In this document: positions 9,036-16,507 of the stretch, in pieces
Numbering within the stretch: the first letter of the stretch is position 1
Layout of the letters: every line of letters starts with the position of its first letter
NCBI RefSeq assembly: GCF_900090325.1
Contig: NZ_FMHW01000002.1
Span: 1,054,001-1,118,000 of the forward strand
Direction: 5' to 3'
DNA from: Micromonospora pallida
Lineage (GTDB): Bacteria; Actinomycetota; Actinomycetes; Mycobacteriales; Micromonosporaceae
Length of the DNA: 64,000 nucleotides
Made by a program: the position numbers and the translations under genes
The notes under the pieces: generated by a model
Told to the model about the DNA's origin: nothing
Seen by the model: the letters and a program-made list of their open reading frames with translations, nothing else
Databases searched by the model: none

Positions 9036-10746
9036 CGTGAGGTCGGCGCAGCGGGTAGCGGCGCTGGAGCAGCAGCTGGGCGATCCCTGGGACACGGCGA
9101 ACCCGACCGGCTTCGCGGCCATCCTCGCCGCGGACGAACGGGAGGAGGTGTTCCAGGCCGGTGAGCAGGCGCTCGACCGCTGCGGCACGGCTGCGGAGCT
9201 GGTACCGGTCGCATCGGGCGGCCGCCTTGCCGGGATGGACCAGCTGATCCGCGTCACGCGCCCGGTGTGCCGCCGGGATCTGGCGTTGTGGCTCGGGTAC
9301 GGGGGAGGGCCGTTCATCGCGACGCAGAACGTCTGGGCGGCCGGGGACACCGACCAGCGTCGGACGGTTGCGGACCTCGTACTCGGCGGCGGGCGCATCG
9401 CCGCGGCCTACCACGAGCTGGACCACGGCAGCGACTTCCTGCGCGCTGACCTGCACGCCCGGCAGGTCGACTCAGGGCTGGTGCTGACCGGCCGCAAGGA
9501 GATCATCACGAATGCCGCGCGCGCCCGGTACATGGTCGTGTTCGCGCGTACCGGCGCGATGCTCAGCCCGTGGAGCCACTCCCAGCTCCTGGTCGACATG
9601 GCCGCCGTGCCGCCGGACCGGGTACGCCACCTGGACCGGTTCCCGGCCGCCGGCATGCGGGGCGTCCAGCTCGGCGGCGTCGAATTTCTGGACTGCCCGG
9701 TCCCCTCCGGTAGCTTGCTGGGCGCGATGGGTCGCGGTGTGTCCACTGCCCTGCGCTCGTTCCAGGTCACCCGGGTGATGTTGCCCGCCATGGCTACGGC
9801 GAGTCTGGATACGGGCCTGCGGGTCGCGCAGCGCTTGGGTGTACGACGACGCCTCGACGGTCGACTTGTCGCCGACCTGCCGGCCTGGCGGCAGTCACTC
9901 GTCGACGCGTTCGTCGACCTGCTCATCTGCGATGCCTTCACCACCGTGGCCGCCCGCGGGCTGCACCTGCTGCCTGGCGAGGCCAGCCTGCATTCGGCGG
10001 CGGTGAAATACCTGGTCCCCGGCTATCTGGTCGGTGCGATGCGCCGCCTGTCCGTCCTGCTCGGCGCCTCGTTCTACCTGCGCACCGGCCCGTACGCCAT
10101 CTTTCAGAAACACCTGCGGGACCTGCCGCCGGCGCTGTTCGGTCACGCCCCGCGGGCGGCGTGCCTGGCGGCGCTGCTGCCGAAGTTGCCGACGCTGGCC
10201 CGTCGTGCCTGGCCGTCGGGTGAACCCGCCCCGGGCACCCTCTACGAGCTGGGGACGGACGTGCCCGAGCTGCCGTACCACCAACTGAGCGTCTCCGGCA
10301 ACGGTCGCGACAGCTTGAGCGCTTCGTTGGCCGCGGTGTGTGCGGCGCTCGCCGGCGCCGGTGGGGAGCACCAGGAGGTGGCTGCGCTGGCCGCTGCCTT
10401 CCTTGCCGAGCTGCGTGACCTCACCCCGCTCTGCGCTGGCCTGGCGGCCGAGGACCTCACCCCGAACGCGCGTCCGGCCGCCTTTGACCTGGCGGCCCGG
10501 TACGCCACCGTGCTGGCGGCCTCGGCCTGTCTCAACGTCTGGTGGGCCGCCGGGGGCGCCGGTTTTGCGGGCGACGTGCACTGGATCGCCGCCGCGCTCC
10601 GCCGGCTCCGCCGAGGCGTGGCGCAGCCGGCCGAGCCCGCCAGCGAACCGTCGCGGTACACGTCCGACCCGCTGTGGCGTGAGCTGACGTCGAGGTTCGA
10701 CGGGGGGCAGTCGTTCGACCTCGCGGCCGGACCGGTGGCTGGTTGA
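9025..10746 (+). CDS. Acyl-CoA dehydrogenase-like protein lacking the catalytic Glu (ACAD2)
   Basis: 573 residues, the same architecture as its upstream neighbour (core plus C-terminal helical extension). HELDHGSDF (near residue 129) and LTGRKEIITNAAR match the FAD-binding face. Where ACAD1 reads QKVERDH and then FDGST, this protein reads QKHLRDLPP and then FGHAP, so the catalytic base and the FAD-contacting segment after it look lost. ATG 9025 follows AAGGAG by 4 bases and overlaps the ACAD1 stop. Known alpha2beta2 dehydrogenases (for example the mycobacterial ChsE pair) have one active and one inactive subunit, so a structural or substrate-binding subunit is the simplest reading. Confidence 0.8.
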   Translation: MAGDVRSAQRVAALEQQLGDPWDTANPTGFAAILAADEREEVFQAGEQALDRCGTAAELVPVASGGRLAGMDQLIRVTRPVCRRDLALWLGYGGGPFIATQNVWAAGDTDQRRTVADLVLGGGRIAAAYHELDHGSDFLRADLHARQVDSGLVLTGRKEIITNAARARYMVVFARTGAMLSPWSHSQLLVDMAAVPPDRVRHLDRFPAAGMRGVQLGGVEFLDCPVPSGSLLGAMGRGVSTALRSFQVTRVMLPAMATASLDTGLRVAQRLGVRRRLDGRLVADLPAWRQSLVDAFVDLLICDAFTTVAARGLHLLPGEASLHSAAVKYLVPGYLVGAMRRLSVLLGASFYLRTGPYAIFQKHLRDLPPALFGHAPRAACLAALLPKLPTLARRAWPSGEPAPGTLYELGTDVPELPYHQLSVSGNGRDSLSASLAAVCAALAGAGGEHQEVAALAAAFLAELRDLTPLCAGLAAEDLTPNARPAAFDLAARYATVLAASACLNVWWAAGGAGFAGDVHWIAAALRRLRRGVAQPAEPASEPSRYTSDPLWRELTSRFDGGQSFDLAAGPVAG

Positions 10747-10765
10747 CGCCGGCGGGTCCGGCGTC
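10745..10765. terminator. Bidirectional hairpin between convergent genes
   Basis: GACGCCGG (10745-10752), a 5-base loop and CCGGCGTC (10758-10765) form a perfect 8-bp stem. It starts at the ACAD2 stop codon and lies 15 bases from the stop of the opposing diiron gene. Confidence 0.65.
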
Positions 10766-10779
10766 CCTGCCCACGACCG

Positions 10780-11739
10780 TCACCGTCGTACCCCGGCGCT
10801 CGGCCGCAGCAGGGACAGTTCCTCGAGATGCGTGCGTACGTCGGGGGTCAGCAGGCCGAGCTTCTGGATGATGGAGACGATCTTGGCAAATAGCGCCCGC
10901 CGAAAGTCCACCATGGTGGGGTCGCTGCGCGCGTACCGGATTCCTGCCGCGACGTCGAGATCCATCCGCTCCCAGATCTCCTCCAACTGGAACCGGCGGG
11001 ACATCAGCAGCGACGCCTCTTTGAGGAAGTCGGTGCGCTCAGCCCGCTCGGCCGAGGTCAACTCGTCATAGCTGCCCTGCAACGCCAGGACGCCGAAGGC
11101 GACGTGGCGCGCCTCGTCGCGGGCGACCAGTTCGGTGATCTGTTGAATGACCGGATCGAACGCGGATGCCTGGCCGAACCGGAACACGGCCAGTGCCAGG
11201 CCCTCGACGATGACCTGCATCCCGAGGTAGACGATGTCCCAGCGGTTGTCGGCGACGACCTGAAAGAGCAACGACCGCAGGGCTGGATTGATCGGGTACG
11301 AGCGGCCGAGCCGCTGCAGATACATCGAGAACGCTTCGACGTGCCGAGCCTCGTCGGCGACCTGGCTGGCCGCGTAGAGCTTGTCGTCGATGTTCGGAAC
11401 GATCTGCACCAGCCGCGATGTCGCCAGTAACGCACCCTGTTCCCCGTGCAGGAACTGACTGGTCATCCAGCAGTGGTATTCCCAGCGGTAGTCGTTCCAC
11501 AGCTCCGGGGGAACCGGGCAGTCAGGGGACCTCAGTTGTGCCGCGCTGGCCGCCGTCTCGGGCAGTGGCGCCCCGTACCGAAGCTCGGCTGACCAGTCGA
11601 TGTCGGTGAGCGCGTTCCACTGCGCCGCCTTGCCCTTCTCGTACAGCGCTCGGAGCTTGTCCGCCTTGGCTTCGTAGTCCCAGGTGAATCGGGTCGTCGT
11701 CGTCGACTCGAACACCAACGACCCGGAGCGGTCCTCCAC
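10780..11739 (-). CDS. Ferritin-like diiron oxygenase/desaturase (R2-like fold)
   Basis: 319 residues with a complete set of six diiron ligands in the ribonucleotide-reductase-R2/acyl-ACP-desaturase pattern: Glu100 (FLHGEQG), Glu130 and His133 (DEARHVEAF), Glu179 (VEGLAL), Glu209 and His212 (DEARHVAFG). Proteins with this pattern include N-oxygenases and acyl-carrier-protein hydroxylases or desaturases. The start is GTG at 11739, with GAAGGGA about 6 bases upstream. It lies 27 bases after the carrier-protein gene on the same strand, with the fatty-acyl ligase further upstream (now separated by a transposon), so acyl-ACP is the likely substrate. It could instead act on an amine; the sequence does not decide between C- and N-oxidation. 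Confidence 0.82.
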   Translation of the reverse strand: MEDRSGSLVFESTTTTRFTWDYEAKADKLRALYEKGKAAQWNALTDIDWSAELRYGAPLPETAASAAQLRSPDCPVPPELWNDYRWEYHCWMTSQFLHGEQGALLATSRLVQIVPNIDDKLYAASQVADEARHVEAFSMYLQRLGRSYPINPALRSLLFQVVADNRWDIVYLGMQVIVEGLALAVFRFGQASAFDPVIQQITELVARDEARHVAFGVLALQGSYDELTSAERAERTDFLKEASLLMSRRFQLEEIWERMDLDVAAGIRYARSDPTMVDFRRALFAKIVSIIQKLGLLTPDVRTHLEELSLLRPSAGVRR

Positions 11740-11766
11740 ATGCGTCCCTTCGCCCGTGCGGCTGCG

Positions 11767-12105
11767 TCAGTACTGGTCGATCACGCTCGCCACGTCGTCT
11801 GGCCCGGGGATGGTGCCGAGACCGGCGGACACCTTGTCGAGCAGGAAGTCGCGCAATTCCGCTGGCGTGCCCATGGGTGGCGCCTCGGCGAGGACCGACG
11901 GGTCCAACTCGAACAGGTCTTCCAGGATCGAGGCCAGCTCCACCATGCGTAGGGAGTTGTAGTGCAACTCGCCCGCCAGGCTCTGATGTTCGCCGGCCAC
12001 GTCGACAGGTTCGGGAGCGACCCGCCCGACGAGCCGCCGGACGATGTCGTCCGTCCGAGCCAGGTCGCTGGTGTCTTCGGTGGTTGCTCGTGACGTGCTG
12101 TCCAT
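11767..12105 (-). CDS. Acyl carrier protein 1
   Basis: 112 residues. LHYNSLRMVELASILEDLF places the phosphopantetheine Ser at residue 51 in an N-S-L context, followed by the usual acidic helix. An N-terminal tail of about 20 residues is polar and probably disordered. ATG 12105 has GGAGG about 12 bases upstream. It lies between the fatty-acyl-AMP ligase gene (upstream on the minus strand, beyond the TnpB insertion) and the diiron oxygenase gene, so it is the expected acceptor of the ligase product. Slightly longer than a fatty-acid-synthase ACP. Confidence 0.88.
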   Translation of the reverse strand: MDSTSRATTEDTSDLARTDDIVRRLVGRVAPEPVDVAGEHQSLAGELHYNSLRMVELASILEDLFELDPSVLAEAPPMGTPAELRDFLLDKVSAGLGTIPGPDDVASVIDQY

Positions 12106-12184
12106 GTTCGGTCAGTGCCTCCGTTCGGGCTGCGCGGACCCTGCGAGCCGTCGCATCGTCATCAACAGATTCCTTCCGTGGATA

Positions 12185-12204
12185 CTCCGGCCTTCAGGCC
12201 GGAG
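12185..12204. repeat. Left-end subterminal hairpin of the TnpB element
   Basis: CTCCGGCCT (12185-12193) pairs with AGGCCGGAG (12196-12204) around a 2-base loop. Shape and flanking GAGGAA resemble the right-end hairpin, as in IS200/IS605 elements, whose ends are recognised as hairpins rather than terminal inverted repeats. Confidence 0.65.
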
Positions 12205-12311
12205 AGGAAACGGAACTTCTGCGAAGCAGGACAGGGCCATCCGATCCGCTGCCTGGGCGAATCGGCGTCTGCCCGCGTGTCACTCCGAGCGTCACCGCTC
12301 GGCTTACTAGC

Positions 12312-13529
12312 ATGTGGACGGTGACCAGGGCGGTGAAGCGGGCGTACAAATACCGCTTCTACCCCACCCCGGAGCAGGCCGACCTCCTGAACCGGACCTT
12401 CGGGTGCGTGCGGAAGGTCTACAACCTGGCTCTGCATGCGCGGATCGAGGCGTGGCAGCAGCGGCAGGAACGGGTTACCTACAACGTCACCAGCGGGATG
12501 CTCACCGTCTGGAAAAAGTCTGAGGAGTTGGCGTTCCTCAACGAGGTGTCGTCGGTGCCGTTGCAGCAGACGCTGCGGCACCTGCAGGCCGGGTTCGTCG
12601 CGTTCTGGGACAAGCGGGCCCGGTACCCGCGTTTCAAGTCCAAGCGTCGGTCGCGGGCGTCGGCGGAGTTCACTTCCAGGGCGTTTCGCTACCGTGACGG
12701 TACGCTCACTTTGGCGAAGCTCGCCGAGCCATTGGACATCGTCTGGTCCAGGCCGCTGCCCGACGGTGCGACCCCGTCCACAGTGACGGTGTCCCGCGAC
12801 GCCGCCGGGCGGTGGTTCGTGTCCCTGCTCTGCGAGGACACCATCACCCCCGAACCCGCCACCAGGACAGCGGTTGGTATCGATGCCGGTCTGGACTCGT
12901 TGCTGACCCTGTCGACCGGGGAGAAGATCACCAACCCCAGACACGAACGCACCGACCGCGAACGCCTCGCCCGTGCCCAACGGGAACTGGCGCGCAAGGA
13001 GAAGGACTCGGCTAACCAGGCCAAAGCCCGACTCCAGGTCGCCCGGATCCATGCCCGCATCGTCGACCGCCGCCGGGACCACCTGCACAAGCTGACCACT
13101 CGACTCGTGCGTGAGAACCAAACGCTCGTGATCGAGGACCTGTCCGTCCGCAACATGGTCAAGAACCACTCGCTCGCCAGGGCCATCTCCGATGCGGCCT
13201 GGCGACAGTTCCGCGAACTGCTCACGTACAAGTGCGCCTGGTACGGCCGGGACCTGGTCGTGATCGACCGCTGGTACCCGTCCTCCAAGACCTGCTCCGT
13301 CTGCGGAGCCGTCGCGGAAACCATGCCGTTGGGCGTGCGGTCGTGGACGTGCCGGTGCGGCACGATCCACGACCGGGACGTGAACGCGGCGCGTAACATT
13401 CTGGCCGCCGGGCTGGCGGTGACGGCCTGTGGAGCCGGTGTAAGACCTCAACGGGACACCTCCCGAACGGGGCAGTCGGCAGTGAAGCAGGAAACCCTTG
13501 GGGCGACCCAGGGAATCCCCCGCCTCTAG
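12312..13529 (+). CDS. tnpB: TnpB, RNA-guided transposon-associated endonuclease (IS1341 group)
   Basis: 405 residues, normal for TnpB. N-terminal AYKYRFYPTPEQ opens the family domain. The RuvC triad is present: Asp in GIDAGLDSL, Glu in VIEDLSV and Asp in HDRDVNAARN; the zinc ribbon is CSVCG then CRCG. ATG 12312 is chosen at MWTVTRAVK; the frame stays open upstream by chance. The stop codon TAG (13527-13529) lies inside the right-end hairpin, so the 3' part of the gene very likely also encodes the guide RNA. Catalytic residues are intact, so it may be an active RNA-guided nuclease that preserves the element at its site. Confidence 0.9.
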   Translation: MWTVTRAVKRAYKYRFYPTPEQADLLNRTFGCVRKVYNLALHARIEAWQQRQERVTYNVTSGMLTVWKKSEELAFLNEVSSVPLQQTLRHLQAGFVAFWDKRARYPRFKSKRRSRASAEFTSRAFRYRDGTLTLAKLAEPLDIVWSRPLPDGATPSTVTVSRDAAGRWFVSLLCEDTITPEPATRTAVGIDAGLDSLLTLSTGEKITNPRHERTDRERLARAQRELARKEKDSANQAKARLQVARIHARIVDRRRDHLHKLTTRLVRENQTLVIEDLSVRNMVKNHSLARAISDAAWRQFRELLTYKCAWYGRDLVVIDRWYPSSKTCSVCGAVAETMPLGVRSWTCRCGTIHDRDVNAARNILAAGLAVTACGAGVRPQRDTSRTGQSAVKQETLGATQGIPRL

Positions 13530-13547
13530 GCGGGGAAGGATGTCAAG
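13400..13547 (+). ncRNA. Predicted omega-RNA (reRNA) region at the TnpB right end
   Basis: TnpB nucleases use a guide RNA read from the 3' end of tnpB and the element's right end. Here the terminal hairpin (13518-13535) and GGATGTCAA tail match such right ends. The 5' boundary is a guess; the guide would be the flanking sequence after about 13547, which lies in the ligase gene. Confidence 0.4.
13518..13535. repeat. Right-end hairpin of the TnpB element
   Basis: CCCCGCCT (13518-13525) and AGGCGGGG (13528-13535) form an 8-bp stem with a 2-base loop that overlaps the tnpB stop codon. Same type as the left-end hairpin. Confidence 0.7.
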
Positions 13548-15189
13548 ACAACATCTCCTCCGTCACGGGGTCCGAGTCCCACTTCATGCTGCCCCCCATC
13601 TCTCCCCGGATCAGCCGGAGCCACATTTCCTGCCGTTTCAGTTTGCCGCTGGTGGTGCGGATGATCGTCCCTGGCGGCACGGCGTAGACCTGCACTCGCA
13701 GGCCGTCGGTGCCCTCGACGACGGCCTGTCCGATCGCCGGTGCGGCGTCGCCGATACCGCCTTCGACGAGGACGGCCGCCGTGTTGCGTCCCTCCAGCAC
13801 TCCCAGCAGCGCGACGGTGCGTTGCGGACTGTTCGCGACGTTCCGCGCGCACCGCTCGGCGTCCTCCGCGAACAGCCAGGCGCCGAACTGCTTGACCGAC
13901 TCGCCGAGACGGCCGACGACATAAAGCTGACCATCGCGGACGAAGCCCGCGTCTCCGGTCCGCAGCGTACCGGCGAAATCCTCCGCGCCGTCTTCGCCGA
14001 TGTACCCGTCAGCCAGCGAGACGCCACCTATCTCGATCTCTCCGAACATGTCGTCGCCCACGGTGTGGCCATCGTCGTCGACCACCCGAACCGACATGCC
14101 GGACAACGGCGTGCCGCAGCCGACCAGACGCAGCCGGCGGCTGTCCGGCATGGCGCTGGCGACCCGTTCGCCGATGACCAGGGAGGCCGGGTCGACATCC
14201 AGAACCGGGTAGGCGCCGTGCATCGACGTCCCGGTCACTGCCAACGTCGCCTCGGCGAGGCCGTACGACGGGAGAAGTACCTCTCGTCGTAGACCGCACG
14301 GCTCGAGAAGCCGCAGGAAGGCCTCGAGCACACTGTCCTCGATGCGCTCGGCGCCCACGATGACGAACCGCAGGTTGCTCAGGTCAAGGCCGGCGACGTC
14401 CGCCGGCCGCACCCGCCGCACCACATGAGCGAGACCGAACGGTGGTGTCACGGCTCCGGTCGGGACGCCTTCGCCCAGCCGACGCAGCCAACGCGACGGC
14501 GACCGGACAAACTGATCGGGGCGCATCAGCCAGACGTCCGCGGTGCGGTTCATCGGTGCCAGCAGCTGCCCGACCAGTCCCATGTCGTGGTGCAGCGGCA
14601 TCCAGCTCACATGCCTGTCTCGGGGAGTGAGCTGCATCCACTGGCTCAGAGTGGACAGCTGCCCCTGCAGCGCTTCGAAGGAGATCCGTATCCCCTTGGG
14701 CGCGCTGGTCGAACCCGAGCTGAACTGGATGAGCCCGACCTCGGGCGGCGTAACGGTGCCCGCCGCCACCGGCTCGTCGGCGATCTCCGTGACGACCGCG
14801 CAGCCCTGAGCATGGGCCAGCGACGCCAGCTGCGCGGCGACGTCGGCGCTCGTGGACAACACCCGTGCGCCGACCAGGCGGATGATGCGTTCAAGGTGTG
14901 CCGTGTAGGCCGCCCGGTCGCGGAACGCGCGCGGCGGGGCGACCGCCGTCGGCGTGGCTCCGAGCACCAGGGTGGCGAAGAAGTCGGCGACGAACTCGAC
15001 GGACGCCCACCGGACCAGGACCACAACGTCACCGCGTTCTACGCCAGCCTGGCGTAGGCGGCGAGCCGCTGCCCAGGTCAGCTCGGCGAGCCGCGGATAC
15101 GGCGTGAAATCCCACTCGTCGATCGTGGCGCTCGCGATGTGAATTCCCCGGTCGTCCGGCGGGTCCGTCAACCAGGCGAACAGCGACAC
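13543..15189 (-). CDS. Fatty-acyl-AMP ligase (FAAL-like)
   Basis: 548 residues from GTG 15189, chosen because GGAGGA lies 8 bases upstream; ATG 15225 would add 12 residues but has no ribosome site. SSGSTSAPKG is the P-loop of adenylate-forming enzymes, MPLHHDMGLVGQ is the motif typical of FAAL/FadD32 enzymes, and TSGKLKRQEM near the C-terminus holds the catalytic Lys. FAALs make acyl-adenylates and pass the chain to a carrier protein rather than CoA. Acyl carrier protein 1 is the next gene downstream on this strand, now separated by the TnpB element, whose right end abuts this stop codon; the last residues could be altered by the insertion. Chain length specificity cannot be read. Confidence 0.85.
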   Translation of the reverse strand: MSLFAWLTDPPDDRGIHIASATIDEWDFTPYPRLAELTWAAARRLRQAGVERGDVVVLVRWASVEFVADFFATLVLGATPTAVAPPRAFRDRAAYTAHLERIIRLVGARVLSTSADVAAQLASLAHAQGCAVVTEIADEPVAAGTVTPPEVGLIQFSSGSTSAPKGIRISFEALQGQLSTLSQWMQLTPRDRHVSWMPLHHDMGLVGQLLAPMNRTADVWLMRPDQFVRSPSRWLRRLGEGVPTGAVTPPFGLAHVVRRVRPADVAGLDLSNLRFVIVGAERIEDSVLEAFLRLLEPCGLRREVLLPSYGLAEATLAVTGTSMHGAYPVLDVDPASLVIGERVASAMPDSRRLRLVGCGTPLSGMSVRVVDDDGHTVGDDMFGEIEIGGVSLADGYIGEDGAEDFAGTLRTGDAGFVRDGQLYVVGRLGESVKQFGAWLFAEDAERCARNVANSPQRTVALLGVLEGRNTAAVLVEGGIGDAAPAIGQAVVEGTDGLRVQVYAVPPGTIIRTTSGKLKRQEMWLRLIRGEMGGSMKWDSDPVTEEMLS

Positions 15190-15390
15190 GACCTCGATCC
15201 TCCCCGCGCTCATCCGGACCGCCATCGATCGACAGGTGCGTCGCCGGGCGGATTGGTCATCTCAGGCTGATATTGAAGTCCTGATGGCAGTCGATGGCAA
15301 GTGTGGACGGATCGAGCCTTGCGGTCATGGAGCGCGTCGCGAACGATACGTGCGGTCGGACTGCACTGTGGAGACTCGGGGACGTCCTGG

Positions 15391-15420
15391 TTGTGCGGCG
15401 ATCGAGCGGATCACTATGCT
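15391..15420 (+). promoter_or_regulatory. Candidate promoter for the transglutaminase-like gene
   Basis: TTGTGC (15391-15396), an 18-base spacer and TATGCT (15415-15420) give a start near 15427, about 26 bases before GTG 15453. The divergent fatty-acyl ligase must be served from the same 260-base gap (15190-15452), but I cannot pick its promoter with confidence. Confidence 0.45.
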
Positions 15421-15452
15421 CGCGGGAAACCGAGCCGAAGGAGCTTCGCATC

Positions 15453-16424
15453 GTGTCGCGATCCGGTGACGCCGGCCCGATCCCCAGCGCCGACGCTGCG
15501 GTCGCCGACGACCGGTCCATGCACGGCACCACGGTTGACGAAATCAATAGGCTGCTCGCTCTGCTTGGCCGGATACCGGATGACGTTCGTCAATTCACGC
15601 ACACCGCCGAGGACGCCCGGCAACGCTACGGGTTTACGGGCGATCTGCTCGAGACGATGATCGGCGCGGGCCTGCCGCACCGACGCGACACGCACGGCGC
15701 CGCCCGCTACGACCTGACCGACCTCAAGAACATGGCGACGCACCTTACGGTCGGCGCCGGTCCACGGGCGGCGCTGCGGTACTGGGCGGCCGCGTACAAC
15801 CGTGCCACGAGCCAGGTCAACTACGAGGTGCGCTACCGGGTGAAGTGCCCTACGCCAGGCCACTCCGGCCGGTGCCGCTACCGGGCACTGATGCCGGGTG
15901 GGCAGGTGGTCGAGCGCGAGGCCGCACCGGACGATGCGCAGCCCTTGCCCGTCGTCCGGTTCACCCTGGGTAACGACTGGCCTGACCTGCCCGCATCCGT
16001 GCGGGACGTCCTGGCCGAGGTGGAAGGCCTGACGTTCATGAATCTTCCGGAGATCCTGCGTTGGGATCTGGATTTCATGCGTCGTACCGGGCTGGCCGAT
16101 TGTGCCGGTGCGGCAAAGCTGCTGGTCACGGAAGGTCGACGGCGTGGGCTCGCCGTCCGCTCGTCGTACGGCCTGCTCGCGACGGCACCGTACTCGACCA
16201 CCCATCACTGGAGCGAGTTCGCGGTGGAGGACAGGTGGGTGCCGGTCGACCCGCTATTGATCAACTTGATGATCCGGATCGGCGTGCTGGACGCTGGACG
16301 CTGGACTCCGGCGCGCTCACCTGGATCGGTTCTCAGCCGGGTGGTGGACCACCAGGGACCGCCGATCGTCAGCCATGACGGCGTCCCGATCGACGTCACC
16401 TTCCCCACCAGGGTGAAGGTGTAG
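15453..16424 (+). CDS. Transglutaminase-like cysteine protein, possible amide synthase
   Basis: 323 residues from GTG 15453 (AAGGAG 9 bases upstream). The C-terminal half holds a transglutaminase-fold triad: Cys in GLADCAGAAKLL (about 217), His in STTHHWSEF (about 250) and Asp in RWVPVDPLL (about 264). The N-terminal 100 residues include a short winged-helix-like stretch (RQRYGFTGDLLETMIGAG) and no motif I recognise. AdmF of andrimid biosynthesis is a known transglutaminase-fold enzyme that joins an acyl-carrier thioester to an aminoacyl-carrier thioester. This cluster has one acyl and one aminoacyl carrier protein, so an AdmF-like role is attractive. It could instead be a peptidase or amidase. 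Lies 83 bases before the condensation gene. Confidence 0.68.
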   Translation: MSRSGDAGPIPSADAAVADDRSMHGTTVDEINRLLALLGRIPDDVRQFTHTAEDARQRYGFTGDLLETMIGAGLPHRRDTHGAARYDLTDLKNMATHLTVGAGPRAALRYWAAAYNRATSQVNYEVRYRVKCPTPGHSGRCRYRALMPGGQVVEREAAPDDAQPLPVVRFTLGNDWPDLPASVRDVLAEVEGLTFMNLPEILRWDLDFMRRTGLADCAGAAKLLVTEGRRRGLAVRSSYGLLATAPYSTTHHWSEFAVEDRWVPVDPLLINLMIRIGVLDAGRWTPARSPGSVLSRVVDHQGPPIVSHDGVPIDVTFPTRVKV

Positions 16425-16507
16425 CTGCGCCGGGGCCGGTGCGGTCGGCGCCGTCTGACGACGGAAGGGCTCCGCCGGACGCCATCAGCCGTGAGAGGTG
16501 ACTGACT

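Larger units (their letters stand above)
12176..13547 (+). mobile_element. IS200/IS605-type element with TnpB only (IS1341-like)
   Basis: A lone tnpB gene bounded by two related subterminal hairpins: left CTCCGGCCT/AGGCCGGAG (12185-12204) and right CCCCGCCT/AGGCGGGG (13518-13535), followed by GAAGGATGTCAA. There is no TnpA transposase, so the element could move only with help in trans. It splits what looks like one minus-strand operon, between the fatty-acyl ligase and carrier-protein 1 genes. The exact ends are estimates; the right end falls near the ligase stop codon (13543-13545). Confidence 0.75.

Noticed and set aside
10780..11739. Naming the diiron protein an AurF-type N-oxygenase
   Set aside because: The ligand pattern fits the wider R2-like group, and its acyl-carrier neighbours suit C-oxidation equally well.
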